From Halorussus vallis (GTDB lineage: Archaea > Halobacteriota > Halobacteria > Halobacteriales > Haladaptataceae), in NCBI RefSeq assembly GCF_024138165.1, contig NZ_CP100000.1, positions 1,798,001 to 1,862,000 on the forward strand: a DNA stretch of 64,000 bases, written 5' to 3'. Within the stretch, counting starts at the first letter, position 1. Each line of letters begins with the position of its first letter. This document shows positions 7,771-16,516 of the stretch, piece after piece. A program made the translations under genes and the position numbers. Under the pieces are notes generated by a model that was not told where the DNA came from, ran no database searches, and saw only the letters and a program-made list of their open reading frames with translations.

Positions 7771-9237
7771 CTACTCGGTCGCGCGGGGCGCCGTGGCGAC
7801 GTTGGTGAACTCGAAGCGCGCGCCGCCCGCCTCGCTCTCGTCCACTCGACAGTCCCACTCGTACACGTCGGCCAGTTCGCGGACGAACGCCAGTCCGAGT
7901 CCGGTTCCGCCGTTCCCGGCGGCGGTCGTGTAGCCCGCCTCGAAGACGGTTTCGCGGTTCTCGGCCGGGATACCGCACCCGTCGTCTTCGACGTAGAACC
8001 CCGTCGGGAGTTCGCCGACTGATATCGCCGCGTCGTCGCCGCCGTGCTCGACGGCGTTCTCGAAGAGGTTCGCGAACAGGTGCTGGACGTACGTCTCGTC
8101 GGCCTGTATCTCGGCGTCGATATCGACCGACAGCGACGCGTCTGGCGGGCCCACGTCGTCCCACGCCGCCAGCGCCACGTCGGCGAGCGACACCGGCGAA
8201 CCCTCCGAGACGGCCTCCCGGCCCCGCGTGACGACCAACATCACGTCGATCATGTCCTCGATACGGTCGAACGCATCGGCGACGTACTCGACCGCCTCGG
8301 GTGCGGTGTCCCTCGGCAGTTGCTCGCTGTATATCTGGCCGATGGTGACGGGGTTGCGCAGTTCGTGGGCGAGCATGCTCGCGAAACTGTCCAGTTGGTC
8401 GTTCTGTCGTTCGAGGCGGCGCTCGCGTTCGACCCGTTCGGTGACGTCCCGAACGAGGCCGATCTCCTCGTACCCGCCGTCCCCGTCCGGAAGGGTAGCG
8501 AATGAGGCCTCGGCCCGCACCCGCTCGCCGTCGGCGGTCAGGAGGTCGGCCTCCAACTTGGCCGTCTCCTCGCCGGCCATCAGTTCCTCGACGGAGCCTT
8601 TCGCCATCTGGATGGTTTCCTCGTCGACGACCTGCGAGGCGTGCTCGCCGACGAGGTTCTCGCGGTCGTAGCCGGTCATCTCGGCGTACGCGTCGTTGAC
8701 CAGCGTGAAGTAGCCGTCCTCGTCCTTGACGTAGATGCCGTCGTTGACCGTCTCGACGATGGTCTGGTAGCGTTCGAGTTTCCGATTCGAGCGTTCGAGT
8801 TGCCGCCGGGCGCGGTCGGCTTCCCGGCCGCGTTCCTCGGCGTTTCTCGCGCGGGTCTGCGCCGTCGCGTTCTGGTACCCCGTGCCGAGGCCGGCGAGAC
8901 AGGCCAGCGACGTCAACAGGAGGACGTTCTGGACGACGTTGTCGAGGTCGGCGAGCAGGCCGACCAGGAGGAGGACGCCCAGCATCGCGCCGATGCCGGC
9001 GAGACACCACCCGGCGACCGTCGAGAAGTGTTCGGGCCGAATCTCCGTCCGCGGGAGCCAGTACGCCACGCCGAGCACGACGAGACTCGAACCCCCCACC
9101 AGGACGCCGACGACTTCGACGTGGCCGGGCGGCACCTCGCCGGGGACCGCGAACGGCCAGCCGACGGCTGCCACGAGGTAGATGCAGCCGAGCGCGAAGA
9201 CGACGCGTCGCCCGCCCAGCCTCGAAATCGGCGACAT
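7771..9237 (-). CDS. Membrane sensor histidine kinase with PAS domain
   Basis: A 488-residue kinase. Four hydrophobic helices occupy residues of about 10-120, followed by a coiled linker (RARRQLERSNRKLERYQ) and a PAS domain (IVETVNDGIYVKDEDGYFTLVN). The HisKA box FASMLAHELRNPVTIGQ holds the phosphorylated His, and the HATPase has N box NLFENAVEH, DDGCGIP and GTGLGLAF. No receiver domain is fused, and no response regulator is adjacent. The short receiver protein at 51.8 kb is a distant possibility. It shares its kinase core with the 52.4-kb kinase. The signal sensed is unknown. Confidence 0.9.
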   Translation of the reverse strand: MSPISRLGGRRVVFALGCIYLVAAVGWPFAVPGEVPPGHVEVVGVLVGGSSLVVLGVAYWLPRTEIRPEHFSTVAGWCLAGIGAMLGVLLLVGLLADLDNVVQNVLLLTSLACLAGLGTGYQNATAQTRARNAEERGREADRARRQLERSNRKLERYQTIVETVNDGIYVKDEDGYFTLVNDAYAEMTGYDRENLVGEHASQVVDEETIQMAKGSVEELMAGEETAKLEADLLTADGERVRAEASFATLPDGDGGYEEIGLVRDVTERVERERRLERQNDQLDSFASMLAHELRNPVTIGQIYSEQLPRDTAPEAVEYVADAFDRIEDMIDVMLVVTRGREAVSEGSPVSLADVALAAWDDVGPPDASLSVDIDAEIQADETYVQHLFANLFENAVEHGGDDAAISVGELPTGFYVEDDGCGIPAENRETVFEAGYTTAAGNGGTGLGLAFVRELADVYEWDCRVDESEAGGARFEFTNVATAPRATE

Positions 9238-9382
9238 GCTCTGTTCGATTCACCGCACGAAGCGAGAGACGAAGATTCTTTTGATTCTCGAGATACGTGC
9301 CTCGTCCGGCGCCGTCGCGGCGAAATCGTCCGCCGAAACCGAGGAGCGTCTCGTCCGCGGAGATTCACCCGGGCCTGACGAA

Positions 9383-10213
9383 TCAGGGTGACGCGGGGTC
9401 GACGTCGCGTTCGCGACGTCGGCCGTTACCGTTCGACAGCAGTACCTCGGCCACCTGCGCGTCGCACTCCGTGCAGACCGCGGTAAGGACGTCCTTCGGC
9501 GGCTGACAGCAGGACTCGACCCGCCGTTCGGTCTTCGAGAGCGACCCGCCGCAGGCCGGACACTCCCGACGGAGCGCCCGCAGTCGGGCGAGCGCCTCGA
9601 CGCGCTGGTCGACGCTCCAGGACCCCTCGGTCCACGCCGGACAGCGCTCCCGCAGTTCGCGGCCCGCGGCGACGTCGGCGAGCAGCGCCGCGTCCGACTC
9701 CCACTGGACGATGCGCTCGCCGTCGACGAGGTATCCGCGATTCCCGACGGCCGACGCGGCGTCGACGACGAAGAGTTCGGCGACCGCCTCGGCGTCGACA
9801 GTCTGTCCGTCGCGGAGCGCGCGAATCCGGTCGTTCCACGCCGAGCGGAACGGCGGGGCGAGTCGCCGGTCGTCCGACGCCGACCGCTCGACGACGCCGC
9901 AACTACCGAGGAAGCCGTCATCCTCGGGCGGCGATTCGAGGCCGTCTTCCGCCGGCACCTTGCCGAACAATCGAAGAACTCGATTCGGAAGATACCGGGC
10001 GGTCAGCGTTGGCGTCCCGGGCACGAGGTAGCCCCGGAGGTAGACGACGAGCGCCGCGGCGGCGAATGCGAGCGCGCCCGCCGCGGGCGTGCCGACGACG
10101 GCGAGGCCGGCGCTCAGCGCGGCCGCGACGGCCAGATTCACTGCGGTACACGGAAGGCACCGATTTTCGCCCGTGTACTCCGGTCGACGGAGCGTCTCCC
10201 CGATCCGTCGCAT
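9383..10213 (-). CDS. Membrane protein with C-terminal zinc-ribbon
   Basis: A 276-residue haloarchaeal protein of unknown function. An N-terminal motif TGENRCLPCTAVNL precedes two hydrophobic helices (AVAAALSAGLAVVG, ALAFAAAALVVYL). A soluble alpha/beta domain follows, then a C-terminal zinc-ribbon-like cluster (CPACGG, a CC pair, then CTEC). The start at ATG 10213 is chosen because upstream in-frame sequence is not protein-like. It is divergent from the quinoprotein operon, which lies across a 266-nt promoter region. Confidence 0.7.
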   Translation of the reverse strand: MRRIGETLRRPEYTGENRCLPCTAVNLAVAAALSAGLAVVGTPAAGALAFAAAALVVYLRGYLVPGTPTLTARYLPNRVLRLFGKVPAEDGLESPPEDDGFLGSCGVVERSASDDRRLAPPFRSAWNDRIRALRDGQTVDAEAVAELFVVDAASAVGNRGYLVDGERIVQWESDAALLADVAAGRELRERCPAWTEGSWSVDQRVEALARLRALRRECPACGGSLSKTERRVESCCQPPKDVLTAVCTECDAQVAEVLLSNGNGRRRERDVDPASP

Positions 10214-10385
10214 GCGTCGGAGGTTCGACGGCGTCCGACGGGAAATAACTACCCGTGGGTCGGGTCGCTCGACGGGGGTAGCGGGGAAATCAACCGCGTT
10301 CGAGCCGAGCGCGGCGTTTCGCGTCGTCCAAGCGTAGTGATTGGTTTTTCGTGAGACGGTTACGCACGATTCGATTACGTCGTCC

Positions 10386-10412
10386 CGGTACGTACCGTTA
10401 CATAATGATAAA
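10386..10412 (+). promoter_or_regulatory. Palindrome and AT-rich promoter ahead of quinoprotein operon
   Basis: CGGTACGTACCG at 10386-10397 is a perfect 12-bp palindrome. It abuts an AT-rich stretch (TTACATAATGATAAAATG) that looks like a TATA region, about 70-80 nt before the ATG at 10480. An operator next to the promoter is the natural reading, but the regulator is unknown. Confidence 0.45.
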
Positions 10413-10479
10413 ATGTTAACCTGTCGTGCTGTATGGGGAGAGTTAGCAAGCAACACTCTCGGCAGGGAGAAGGTACAAC

Positions 10480-11382
10480 ATGACATACCGAACGCCCGAA
10501 ATCGACTCGGAGGAACGACGGCGGTTCCTCAAGGTGTTGGGGGCGACGAGCGCGGTCGCCGCGGGGACCGAACTCACGGTCGACGAACTCCGGAACGCGA
10601 TGGAGGCGGGAACGGAAGCCGAGTTGGCCGCGATGGGGCAGGCAATCCGGAGCGACCTGACCGGACGGCTCGACCCCGGCCTCCTCGGAACGGAGTTGGC
10701 GAACGTCGCGGCGAGCGCCGAGCGACTGCCCGAACTCCGCGCCGCCGGCATCCCAGCGAGGGACAGTACGACGTACCGTGAACTGGCCGAACCCGTCCGC
10801 CGGGTGTACGAGCACCTCGGCGCGGTCGGGTTCTTCGAGAGCGCCGAGACGCACCTCCCGGCGTTCACCGAGGACCACATCGAATCGACCGCCCGAGAAC
10901 TCGTACGGGCCGAACCGCTGACGGCGCTGCTCTCGGAGGCCGGCTTCGACGAGAAGGAGAAGACGCTGTTGGTGGCCAACGTCGCCAACAGGCGCGAGCG
11001 ACTCGCGCTGTGGGTACCGACCAAGGACATCCCCGAAGAGGTCGAGTACGACCTCGAACACGTTGCGCCGCTCCACCAGCGCGCGCTCGGCGGCGCGATG
11101 CTGTGGATAGAGGACCTCGACGACCACCTCTGGCAGAAGGAGTACCTCATCACCGACCGACTGCTCGACGAGGGGTTCTGGGACCTGAAGGTGATGCTCG
11201 GCGGGGCGCAACTGCTGACGAAGGCCGCCCACGACGTCGCGGGCGCGGCCGAACTCACCGACAGTCAGTTGACGGCGGCGCTGACCGCCGGCACCGCGAG
11301 CGCGATACTCGGCCAGGAGGACCTGACCGACGACATGCACAGAATCACCGACGACGTGCGAGCACCCTCGGAGGTGCGATAA
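10480..11382 (+). CDS. Tat-signal protein encoded with quinoprotein dehydrogenase
   Basis: A 300-residue protein with a twin-arginine motif (EERRRFLKVLGATSAVAAG) and no lipobox. The rest is acidic and mainly helical (LDPGLLGTELANVAASAERL, KTLLVANVANRRERLALWV). I do not recognise a named family. Its layout resembles small Tat-bearing partner subunits of periplasmic dehydrogenases, such as gluconate dehydrogenase subunit 3. The next gene starts 2 nt after the stop and its dehydrogenase product has no signal peptide, so this protein may carry it through the Tat pore. That role is inferred from context. Confidence 0.75.
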   Translation: MTYRTPEIDSEERRRFLKVLGATSAVAAGTELTVDELRNAMEAGTEAELAAMGQAIRSDLTGRLDPGLLGTELANVAASAERLPELRAAGIPARDSTTYRELAEPVRRVYEHLGAVGFFESAETHLPAFTEDHIESTARELVRAEPLTALLSEAGFDEKEKTLLVANVANRRERLALWVPTKDIPEEVEYDLEHVAPLHQRALGGAMLWIEDLDDHLWQKEYLITDRLLDEGFWDLKVMLGGAQLLTKAAHDVAGAAELTDSQLTAALTAGTASAILGQEDLTDDMHRITDDVRAPSEVR

Positions 11383-11384
11383 CG

Positions 11385-13133
11385 ATGTCGACAGACCTGA
11401 GCAACGACCCGGCCGTCCAGGCCGCCAAGGAGATAGAACTGAAGGAGGTGGACGACGGCTACACGCTGGTCAACACGCCCGAGAAGTCGGTTTCCCACCA
11501 GTACGCCAACGTCCAGGACATCCCGGAGAAGGACGTCACCCAGCAGATGCTGTCGAACTCGGGGCAGAACCCCGAGGCGTGGCTGATGTACGGCGGCGAC
11601 TACACACAGAAGCGCCACAGCACCGCCGACGTCATCACCAAGGAGAACGTCTCGAACCTCAGCATCGAGTATCTGGTCCAGACGGGCGTCTCCTCCAGCA
11701 TGGAGGGGACGCCGCTGGTCGTGCCGGGCGACCCGCCGGTGATGTACCAGACCAACGGGCCGAACCACGCGAAGGCGCTCAACGCCAGGACCGGCGACGT
11801 GCTGTGGTCGTACACCTACTCGAACCCGACCGACGTCCACGGCAATCAGCCGGCGGAAGAGCGACTGTTGCTCTGCTGTGACGCCAACAACCGCGGGTTC
11901 GCCATCCTCGGCGACAAGGTGTTCATGACCACGCTCGACTCGGGGATGGTGGCGCTCGACCGCTACACCGGCGAACAGCAGTGGTACACCTCGACGGCCA
12001 ACTACGAGGTCGGCTACTCGGCGACGTGGGCGCCGGTCATCTACGACGGGCTGTTGCTGACCGGGAGCGCGGGCGGCGAGTACGGCGTCCGGGGCTTCCT
12101 CGCGGCGCTCGACCCCGAGAACGGCGACATCGTCTGGCGACGGTGGACCACGCCGAAGGACCGGTGGGTCGGCACCAGCTACGAGCAGGGCTGCGCAACG
12201 AGCTGGATGACCCCGACCATCGACGAGAAGCGCGACGTGATGTACGCGCCGGTCGGCAACCCCGGACCCGACTTCGACGGCGCGGTCCGGCCCGGCCCGA
12301 ACGCCTTCACCTGCGGGACGGTGTCGGTGGACATCGCGTCCGGCGACGTCAACTGGAACTTCCAGGAGAGCCCCCACGACACGTGGGACTACGACTCCAT
12401 CGCGCCGCGCATCCTGCTGCGCGACAAGGAGGTCCGCGGTCAGACCCGCGACGTGGTGGTCAACCCCGGCAAGACGGGGTGGAACTACACGACCGACGCC
12501 GAAACCGGCAAACTGCTGGTGCGGAGCCAACCGACGGTCCAGCACCTCAACATGTGGGAGATGGTGCCCCACGTCGACAGCGACGAGAGCATCTCGTACG
12601 TGCCCGGCCCGCAGGGCGGCAACGACTGGCAGCCGCCGTCCTACAGCCCGCAGACCGGGCTAGTCTACCTCAAACAGCAGAACACGCCGGTCGAGATGTG
12701 GTGGGACCACGCCGAGTACGAACCCGGCACCGCCTACTTCGGCGGCACCTTCGACGACTGGCCCCACGTCGACACCCCGGAGGGCTGGAACGGTCACACC
12801 AGCGCCATCATCGCGGTGAACCCGCTCACCGGCGAGCGGGTCTGGCGCGAGTGGATAGACGACCCCAACTACCTCTGGGGCGGGTCGATGACGACCGCGA
12901 CCGGATTGATGTTCCTGGGCACCCAGAAGGGGAAGTTCATCGCCTACGACGGCGAAACTGGCGAGCACCTCTGGGAGTCGCCCCACCTCGGCGCGCCCAT
13001 CAGTTCCTCGCCGATGAGCTGGTACGACCCCGGCACCCAGAAGCAGTACGTCGCCGTGCAAGTCGGCGGAAGCGGCTGGCTGCGACACGGCCCGCGCGGA
13101 AGCACGGTCGCCGTGTTCGCGCTCAAGAAGTGA
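11385..13133 (+). CDS. PQQ-dependent alcohol dehydrogenase, lanthanide-type active site
   Basis: A 582-residue eight-bladed quinoprotein of the methanol/ethanol dehydrogenase family. W-motifs recur (LNARTGDVLW, LDPENGDIVW, VNPLTGERVW). Family ligands are present: the vicinal disulfide Cys164-Cys165, Glu232 in GGEYGVRG, Asn292 in GNPGP and catalytic Asp335 in HDTWDYDS. Asp337, two residues later, sits where calcium enzymes have Ala or Ser and lanthanide enzymes (XoxF, ExaF/PedH) have Asp. No signal peptide is visible at the N-terminus (MSTDLSNDPAVQAAKE). Neighbours are a Tat-signal protein upstream and a cupredoxin downstream. Substrate and true cofactor are inferred; no PQQ synthesis genes are in the window. 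Confidence 0.88.
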   Translation: MSTDLSNDPAVQAAKEIELKEVDDGYTLVNTPEKSVSHQYANVQDIPEKDVTQQMLSNSGQNPEAWLMYGGDYTQKRHSTADVITKENVSNLSIEYLVQTGVSSSMEGTPLVVPGDPPVMYQTNGPNHAKALNARTGDVLWSYTYSNPTDVHGNQPAEERLLLCCDANNRGFAILGDKVFMTTLDSGMVALDRYTGEQQWYTSTANYEVGYSATWAPVIYDGLLLTGSAGGEYGVRGFLAALDPENGDIVWRRWTTPKDRWVGTSYEQGCATSWMTPTIDEKRDVMYAPVGNPGPDFDGAVRPGPNAFTCGTVSVDIASGDVNWNFQESPHDTWDYDSIAPRILLRDKEVRGQTRDVVVNPGKTGWNYTTDAETGKLLVRSQPTVQHLNMWEMVPHVDSDESISYVPGPQGGNDWQPPSYSPQTGLVYLKQQNTPVEMWWDHAEYEPGTAYFGGTFDDWPHVDTPEGWNGHTSAIIAVNPLTGERVWREWIDDPNYLWGGSMTTATGLMFLGTQKGKFIAYDGETGEHLWESPHLGAPISSSPMSWYDPGTQKQYVAVQVGGSGWLRHGPRGSTVAVFALKK

Positions 13134-13163
13134 ACTCGAACCAAGACACAGGAGAACACGACT

Positions 13164-14297
13164 ATGTCACACGACTTCACGCGGCGGGCGTTCCTCTCGG
13201 CGGCCTCGGGCGCGGGTGCGGTGGCGTTCGGCGTCGGCGCGACGGGCGCCGAACAGTCGCCGACCTACTCGCTCGCGCTGACCCGGGACGGCTGGGTCGG
13301 ACGGTCGCCGTCGGAGATTCGGGGCCAGAACGCCCCGACGCTCAACCTCGACCCCGGACAGCGAGTCACGGTCGAGTGGACGAACAGGACGAACGAGATA
13401 CACAACTTCGTCGTCACGAAGCGGTACCCCGGCGGGAACGCGCTGTTCCGGTCGGACTACGTCGCGTCGGGCGACAGCCAGACGGTCACCTTCCAGGCGC
13501 AGGAGGGGCTGGCGGCGTACTACTGCGAGAACCACCTCGAGGAGAAGGGCGACATCGTGGTCGGCCAGGGGCAGGCCACGGCCACCCAAACGGCGACGGT
13601 CGAGGACCGCAACCTCACGCAAGCCGCCTCCCAACCCGTCCAGACGTTCCGGTTCGCGGGGTCGACGACGGGATGGCAGGCGCTCGCACCTTCCTCGATA
13701 GCGGGTCAGACGAACCCGACCCTCAGGCTAGTGCCCGGACGGCTCTACGGGGTCGAGTGGATAAACGCCGACGGCGCGCCCCACAACTGGGAGATGGAGA
13801 ACGACCAGGACGAGACGCTCGTCCGTTCGGACGTGATCGCCCGCAGCGGCGCGCGACAGACGGTCAGGTTCGTCGCGACCGAGGACATGTCGGTGTACTA
13901 CTGTCAGTACCACCCGATCGGTATGCGCGGGCAGGTACAGACGGTGAGCGAGGAGGAGGTCACCCAGCGGACGACCGCGCAGGGCCGGAAGACGACGGCC
14001 GCCAACCGCACCGGCGCCCAGCCGACGACTGACTCGGAGTTCCAGCACGCCACCGTCGCTCGCGACATCGGTCAGGAGAACGCGACCCGGACGACGACCG
14101 CCGGAAACCGGACGACGACGCCCGGCAACGGGACTGCCGGCGGAAATAACCGGGGCGACCGCGCGAACGGCGGCGTCGACGCCGAGGACGTCGTCCAAAC
14201 GGCGAGAGCGCCGGGTTTCGGTCCGCTCGCGGCGCTCGGGGGAATCGCCGGCGCGGCGGGCTACCTGCTGTCCGGGGCGGACGACGACGAGGAGTAG
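13164..14297 (+). CDS. Tat-exported two-domain cupredoxin, likely electron acceptor of the quinoprotein
   Basis: A 377-residue protein with the Tat signal TRRAFLSAASGAGAVAFG. Two plastocyanin-like domains follow. Domain 1 has His in IHNFVV and Cys/His in YYCENH. Domain 2 has His in PHNWEM and Cys-His-Met in YYCQYHPIGM. Domain 1 lacks the Met of the CxxHxxxM pattern, so its copper site may differ. A Thr/Asn-rich linker leads to a C-terminal APGFGPLAALGGIAGAAGY helix resembling PGF-CTERM, but it ends in acidic DDDEE rather than basic residues. Starting 30 nt after the dehydrogenase, it probably replaces the cytochrome c used by bacterial homologues. Confidence 0.85.
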   Translation: MSHDFTRRAFLSAASGAGAVAFGVGATGAEQSPTYSLALTRDGWVGRSPSEIRGQNAPTLNLDPGQRVTVEWTNRTNEIHNFVVTKRYPGGNALFRSDYVASGDSQTVTFQAQEGLAAYYCENHLEEKGDIVVGQGQATATQTATVEDRNLTQAASQPVQTFRFAGSTTGWQALAPSSIAGQTNPTLRLVPGRLYGVEWINADGAPHNWEMENDQDETLVRSDVIARSGARQTVRFVATEDMSVYYCQYHPIGMRGQVQTVSEEEVTQRTTAQGRKTTAANRTGAQPTTDSEFQHATVARDIGQENATRTTTAGNRTTTPGNGTAGGNNRGDRANGGVDAEDVVQTARAPGFGPLAALGGIAGAAGYLLSGADDDEE

Positions 14298-14397
14298 CCC
14301 CGCCGACTCGTACTCGTTTTTCCGCGCGAGCGAGAGCCGCGACCCACCTGTCGGTACCCACCGGAGCCGACCGAAAGAAAACGAACCGCGGAAGCGC
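14298..14397. terminator. Convergent terminator region
   Basis: The 100 nt between the convergent cupredoxin and aldehyde oxidoreductase genes hold a T5 run (14317-14321) on the plus strand. On the minus strand there is a T-rich run opposite AAAGAAAAC (14374-14382). These fit U-tract archaeal termination in each direction. Confidence 0.4.
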
Positions 14398-16323
14398 TCA
14401 GTCGTCGCCGGAGGCCGCCGCGCCGCCGGAACTGACGCCCGTGCCCGGCCCGACGTCGATGCCGAGTTCGTCGAGCTTCTCGTCGGGCACCACGCCGTCC
14501 TCCCAGCCGCGGACCTCGTAGTACTCGTCTTTGAGCTGGTCGAGTTCGACGAGCGAGCCCTCCGAACCGCCCTGTCCGGGGATGGCCTTCTCGTGGCCCT
14601 CGACGAACCGGACCGGCAGGTCGTCGTCGCTCCCGTCGAAGCCGACGAGGTTGTTGTAGTAGCGTTCGAGGTTGTAGATGCGCTCGCCCGCCTCCAGCAG
14701 TTCGTCCTCCGAGAGGTCGAGGCCGGTCATGCCGTTGTACTGCATGACGTACTCCTCGATGCCCTCCGCGAAGGCGTTGAACTTGCAGATGTCGAAGGAG
14801 TCGCTGATGGCGTGGAGATCCTGGAAGGTCGCGCAGAGTTCGCCCTTCCCCTCGGCCTCGTGGGGGTCGACCTTCTCGGGGATGCCGAGCAGTTCGGCCG
14901 CCGGCGTGTAGCCCCGGAGGTGGCAGGCGCCGCGGTTCGAGGTGGCGTAGCCGATGGCCATCCCCTTCATCGCCCGCGGGTCGTAGGCCGCCATCGTCTG
15001 GCCCTTCACGTCGAGGCTCATGTCGGGGTCGCCGAGCTCCTCGGCGGCCCGCATCGCGCCCTCCGCCAGCAGGTCGGCCAGGTCGTCCTCGCGGTTGGCG
15101 ACGCGCTCGATCATCTCGATCATGGTGTCGGCGTCGCCCCAGTCGAGGCCCTCGTCGAGGTGGCCGGCCTCGGTCGCCTCCATCGCCATCGCCATCGTGT
15201 TACCCATGTCGATGGTGTCGAGGCCCATGTCGTTGCACCGGTCGATCATCATCGCGATCTTGTCGCGGTCGTCGGTGGCGGAGTTCGGGCCGAGCGCCCA
15301 CGCCGACTCGTACTCGTAGGACTCCATCCGGACGTTGTGGTCCTCGCCCTTGTGGTGGACGTCGACCTCGACCTCCTTCTTGCAGGCGACCGGGCAGGAG
15401 TGGCAGGTCGGCTCGTCGACCAGGATGTTCTCCCGGACGTTCTCGCCCGAGACGTTCTCGGCGTCGATGTCGGGGTCCTCGTCTGCCGAGTAGCTACTCG
15501 TGGACGTGTAGCGGGCGTTCTTGGTCGGCAGACCGTCCATCTCGTTGGTGACGTTCATCAGGACGTTCGTGCCGAACAGCGACAGGCCGCCCTCGTTGGG
15601 CGCGGTCACGTCGGACTCCTGGATGACCCGCATCGCCTGCTTGTGGCCCTGCTGGAACGTCTCGGGGTCGGCCGGCTTGGGCATCCTCGTCGAGGACTTG
15701 ACGACGACCGCCTTGAGGTTCTTCGACCCCATCACCGCGCCGGTGCCGCCCCGGCCCGACGCACGGTCGTCCTCGTTCATGATGCAGGCGTACCGGACCT
15801 GGTTCTCGCCGCCCGGCCCGATGGCCATCACCGAGAGGTTCTTGCCGAACTGGCCGTCTATCTCGTCTTCGAGTTCGCTCATCGCGTCGTGGACGCCCCA
15901 GCCCCACATGTGGGAGGCGTCCCGGAGTTCGACCTCGCCGTCCTCGACGACGGCGTAGACGGGGTCCTCGGCCTTCCCCTCGAACAGCAGGCCGTCGAAG
16001 CCCGACCACTTCAGGCGCGCGCCCGACCAACCGCCGTGGTGGCTGTCGGTGACGGTGTTCGTGAGCGGCGACTTCGTGACGACCGCGATGCGGCCGCTCA
16101 TCACGGTCTGGGTCCCCGTCAGCGGGCCGTTCATGAACGCCAGCAGGTTGTCCGGGCCGAGCGGGTCGACGTCGGTCCCGTTGTCGAAGACGTACTTTAC
16201 CCCCAGTCCCCGCGCGCCGATGTACTTGCGAGCGTCCTCGTCGTCGATGCCCTCGTAGTCGACCGCCCCCTCCGTCAGGTCGACGCGGGCGACGTGGTTC
16301 TGGAATCCACCTAGTTCGGTCAT
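14398..16323 (-). CDS. aor: Tungsten-type aldehyde:ferredoxin oxidoreductase
   Basis: A 641-residue AOR-family enzyme, which oxidises aldehydes to carboxylic acids with a tungsto-bispterin and a 4Fe-4S cluster, passing electrons to ferredoxin. The cluster cysteines are visible as CHSCPVAC plus a later Cys in DSFDICKFN, matching the four Cys of Pyrococcus AOR. Other family marks are YIGARGLGVKYVFD, GPLTGT, SHHGGWSGARLKWSGFD and ASGRGGTGAVMGSKNLKAVVV. It is cytoplasmic (no signal). It converges on the quinoprotein operon, so the two could act in sequence on alcohol and aldehyde. The Wtp transporter at 45-48 kb may supply tungsten. Confidence 0.92.
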   Translation of the reverse strand: MTELGGFQNHVARVDLTEGAVDYEGIDDEDARKYIGARGLGVKYVFDNGTDVDPLGPDNLLAFMNGPLTGTQTVMSGRIAVVTKSPLTNTVTDSHHGGWSGARLKWSGFDGLLFEGKAEDPVYAVVEDGEVELRDASHMWGWGVHDAMSELEDEIDGQFGKNLSVMAIGPGGENQVRYACIMNEDDRASGRGGTGAVMGSKNLKAVVVKSSTRMPKPADPETFQQGHKQAMRVIQESDVTAPNEGGLSLFGTNVLMNVTNEMDGLPTKNARYTSTSSYSADEDPDIDAENVSGENVRENILVDEPTCHSCPVACKKEVEVDVHHKGEDHNVRMESYEYESAWALGPNSATDDRDKIAMMIDRCNDMGLDTIDMGNTMAMAMEATEAGHLDEGLDWGDADTMIEMIERVANREDDLADLLAEGAMRAAEELGDPDMSLDVKGQTMAAYDPRAMKGMAIGYATSNRGACHLRGYTPAAELLGIPEKVDPHEAEGKGELCATFQDLHAISDSFDICKFNAFAEGIEEYVMQYNGMTGLDLSEDELLEAGERIYNLERYYNNLVGFDGSDDDLPVRFVEGHEKAIPGQGGSEGSLVELDQLKDEYYEVRGWEDGVVPDEKLDELGIDVGPGTGVSSGGAAASGDD

Positions 16324-16516
16324 GGTAACTTCGTACCCTTATGTTGGACCGGGAATGTGTTAGTCGTTGTCGTGCACGTGTAACGGGTTTCGGTTACGTC
16401 AGTATCTGCCGGGCGCCGAATCGCCGACGGCGGCGACTTCCGTCACCGACCCGCCGCGACCCGAGGGGACGTAAAATAGCGGCCGAACGCCGACCGAAAT
16501 CCGGCGACCGGGCGTC

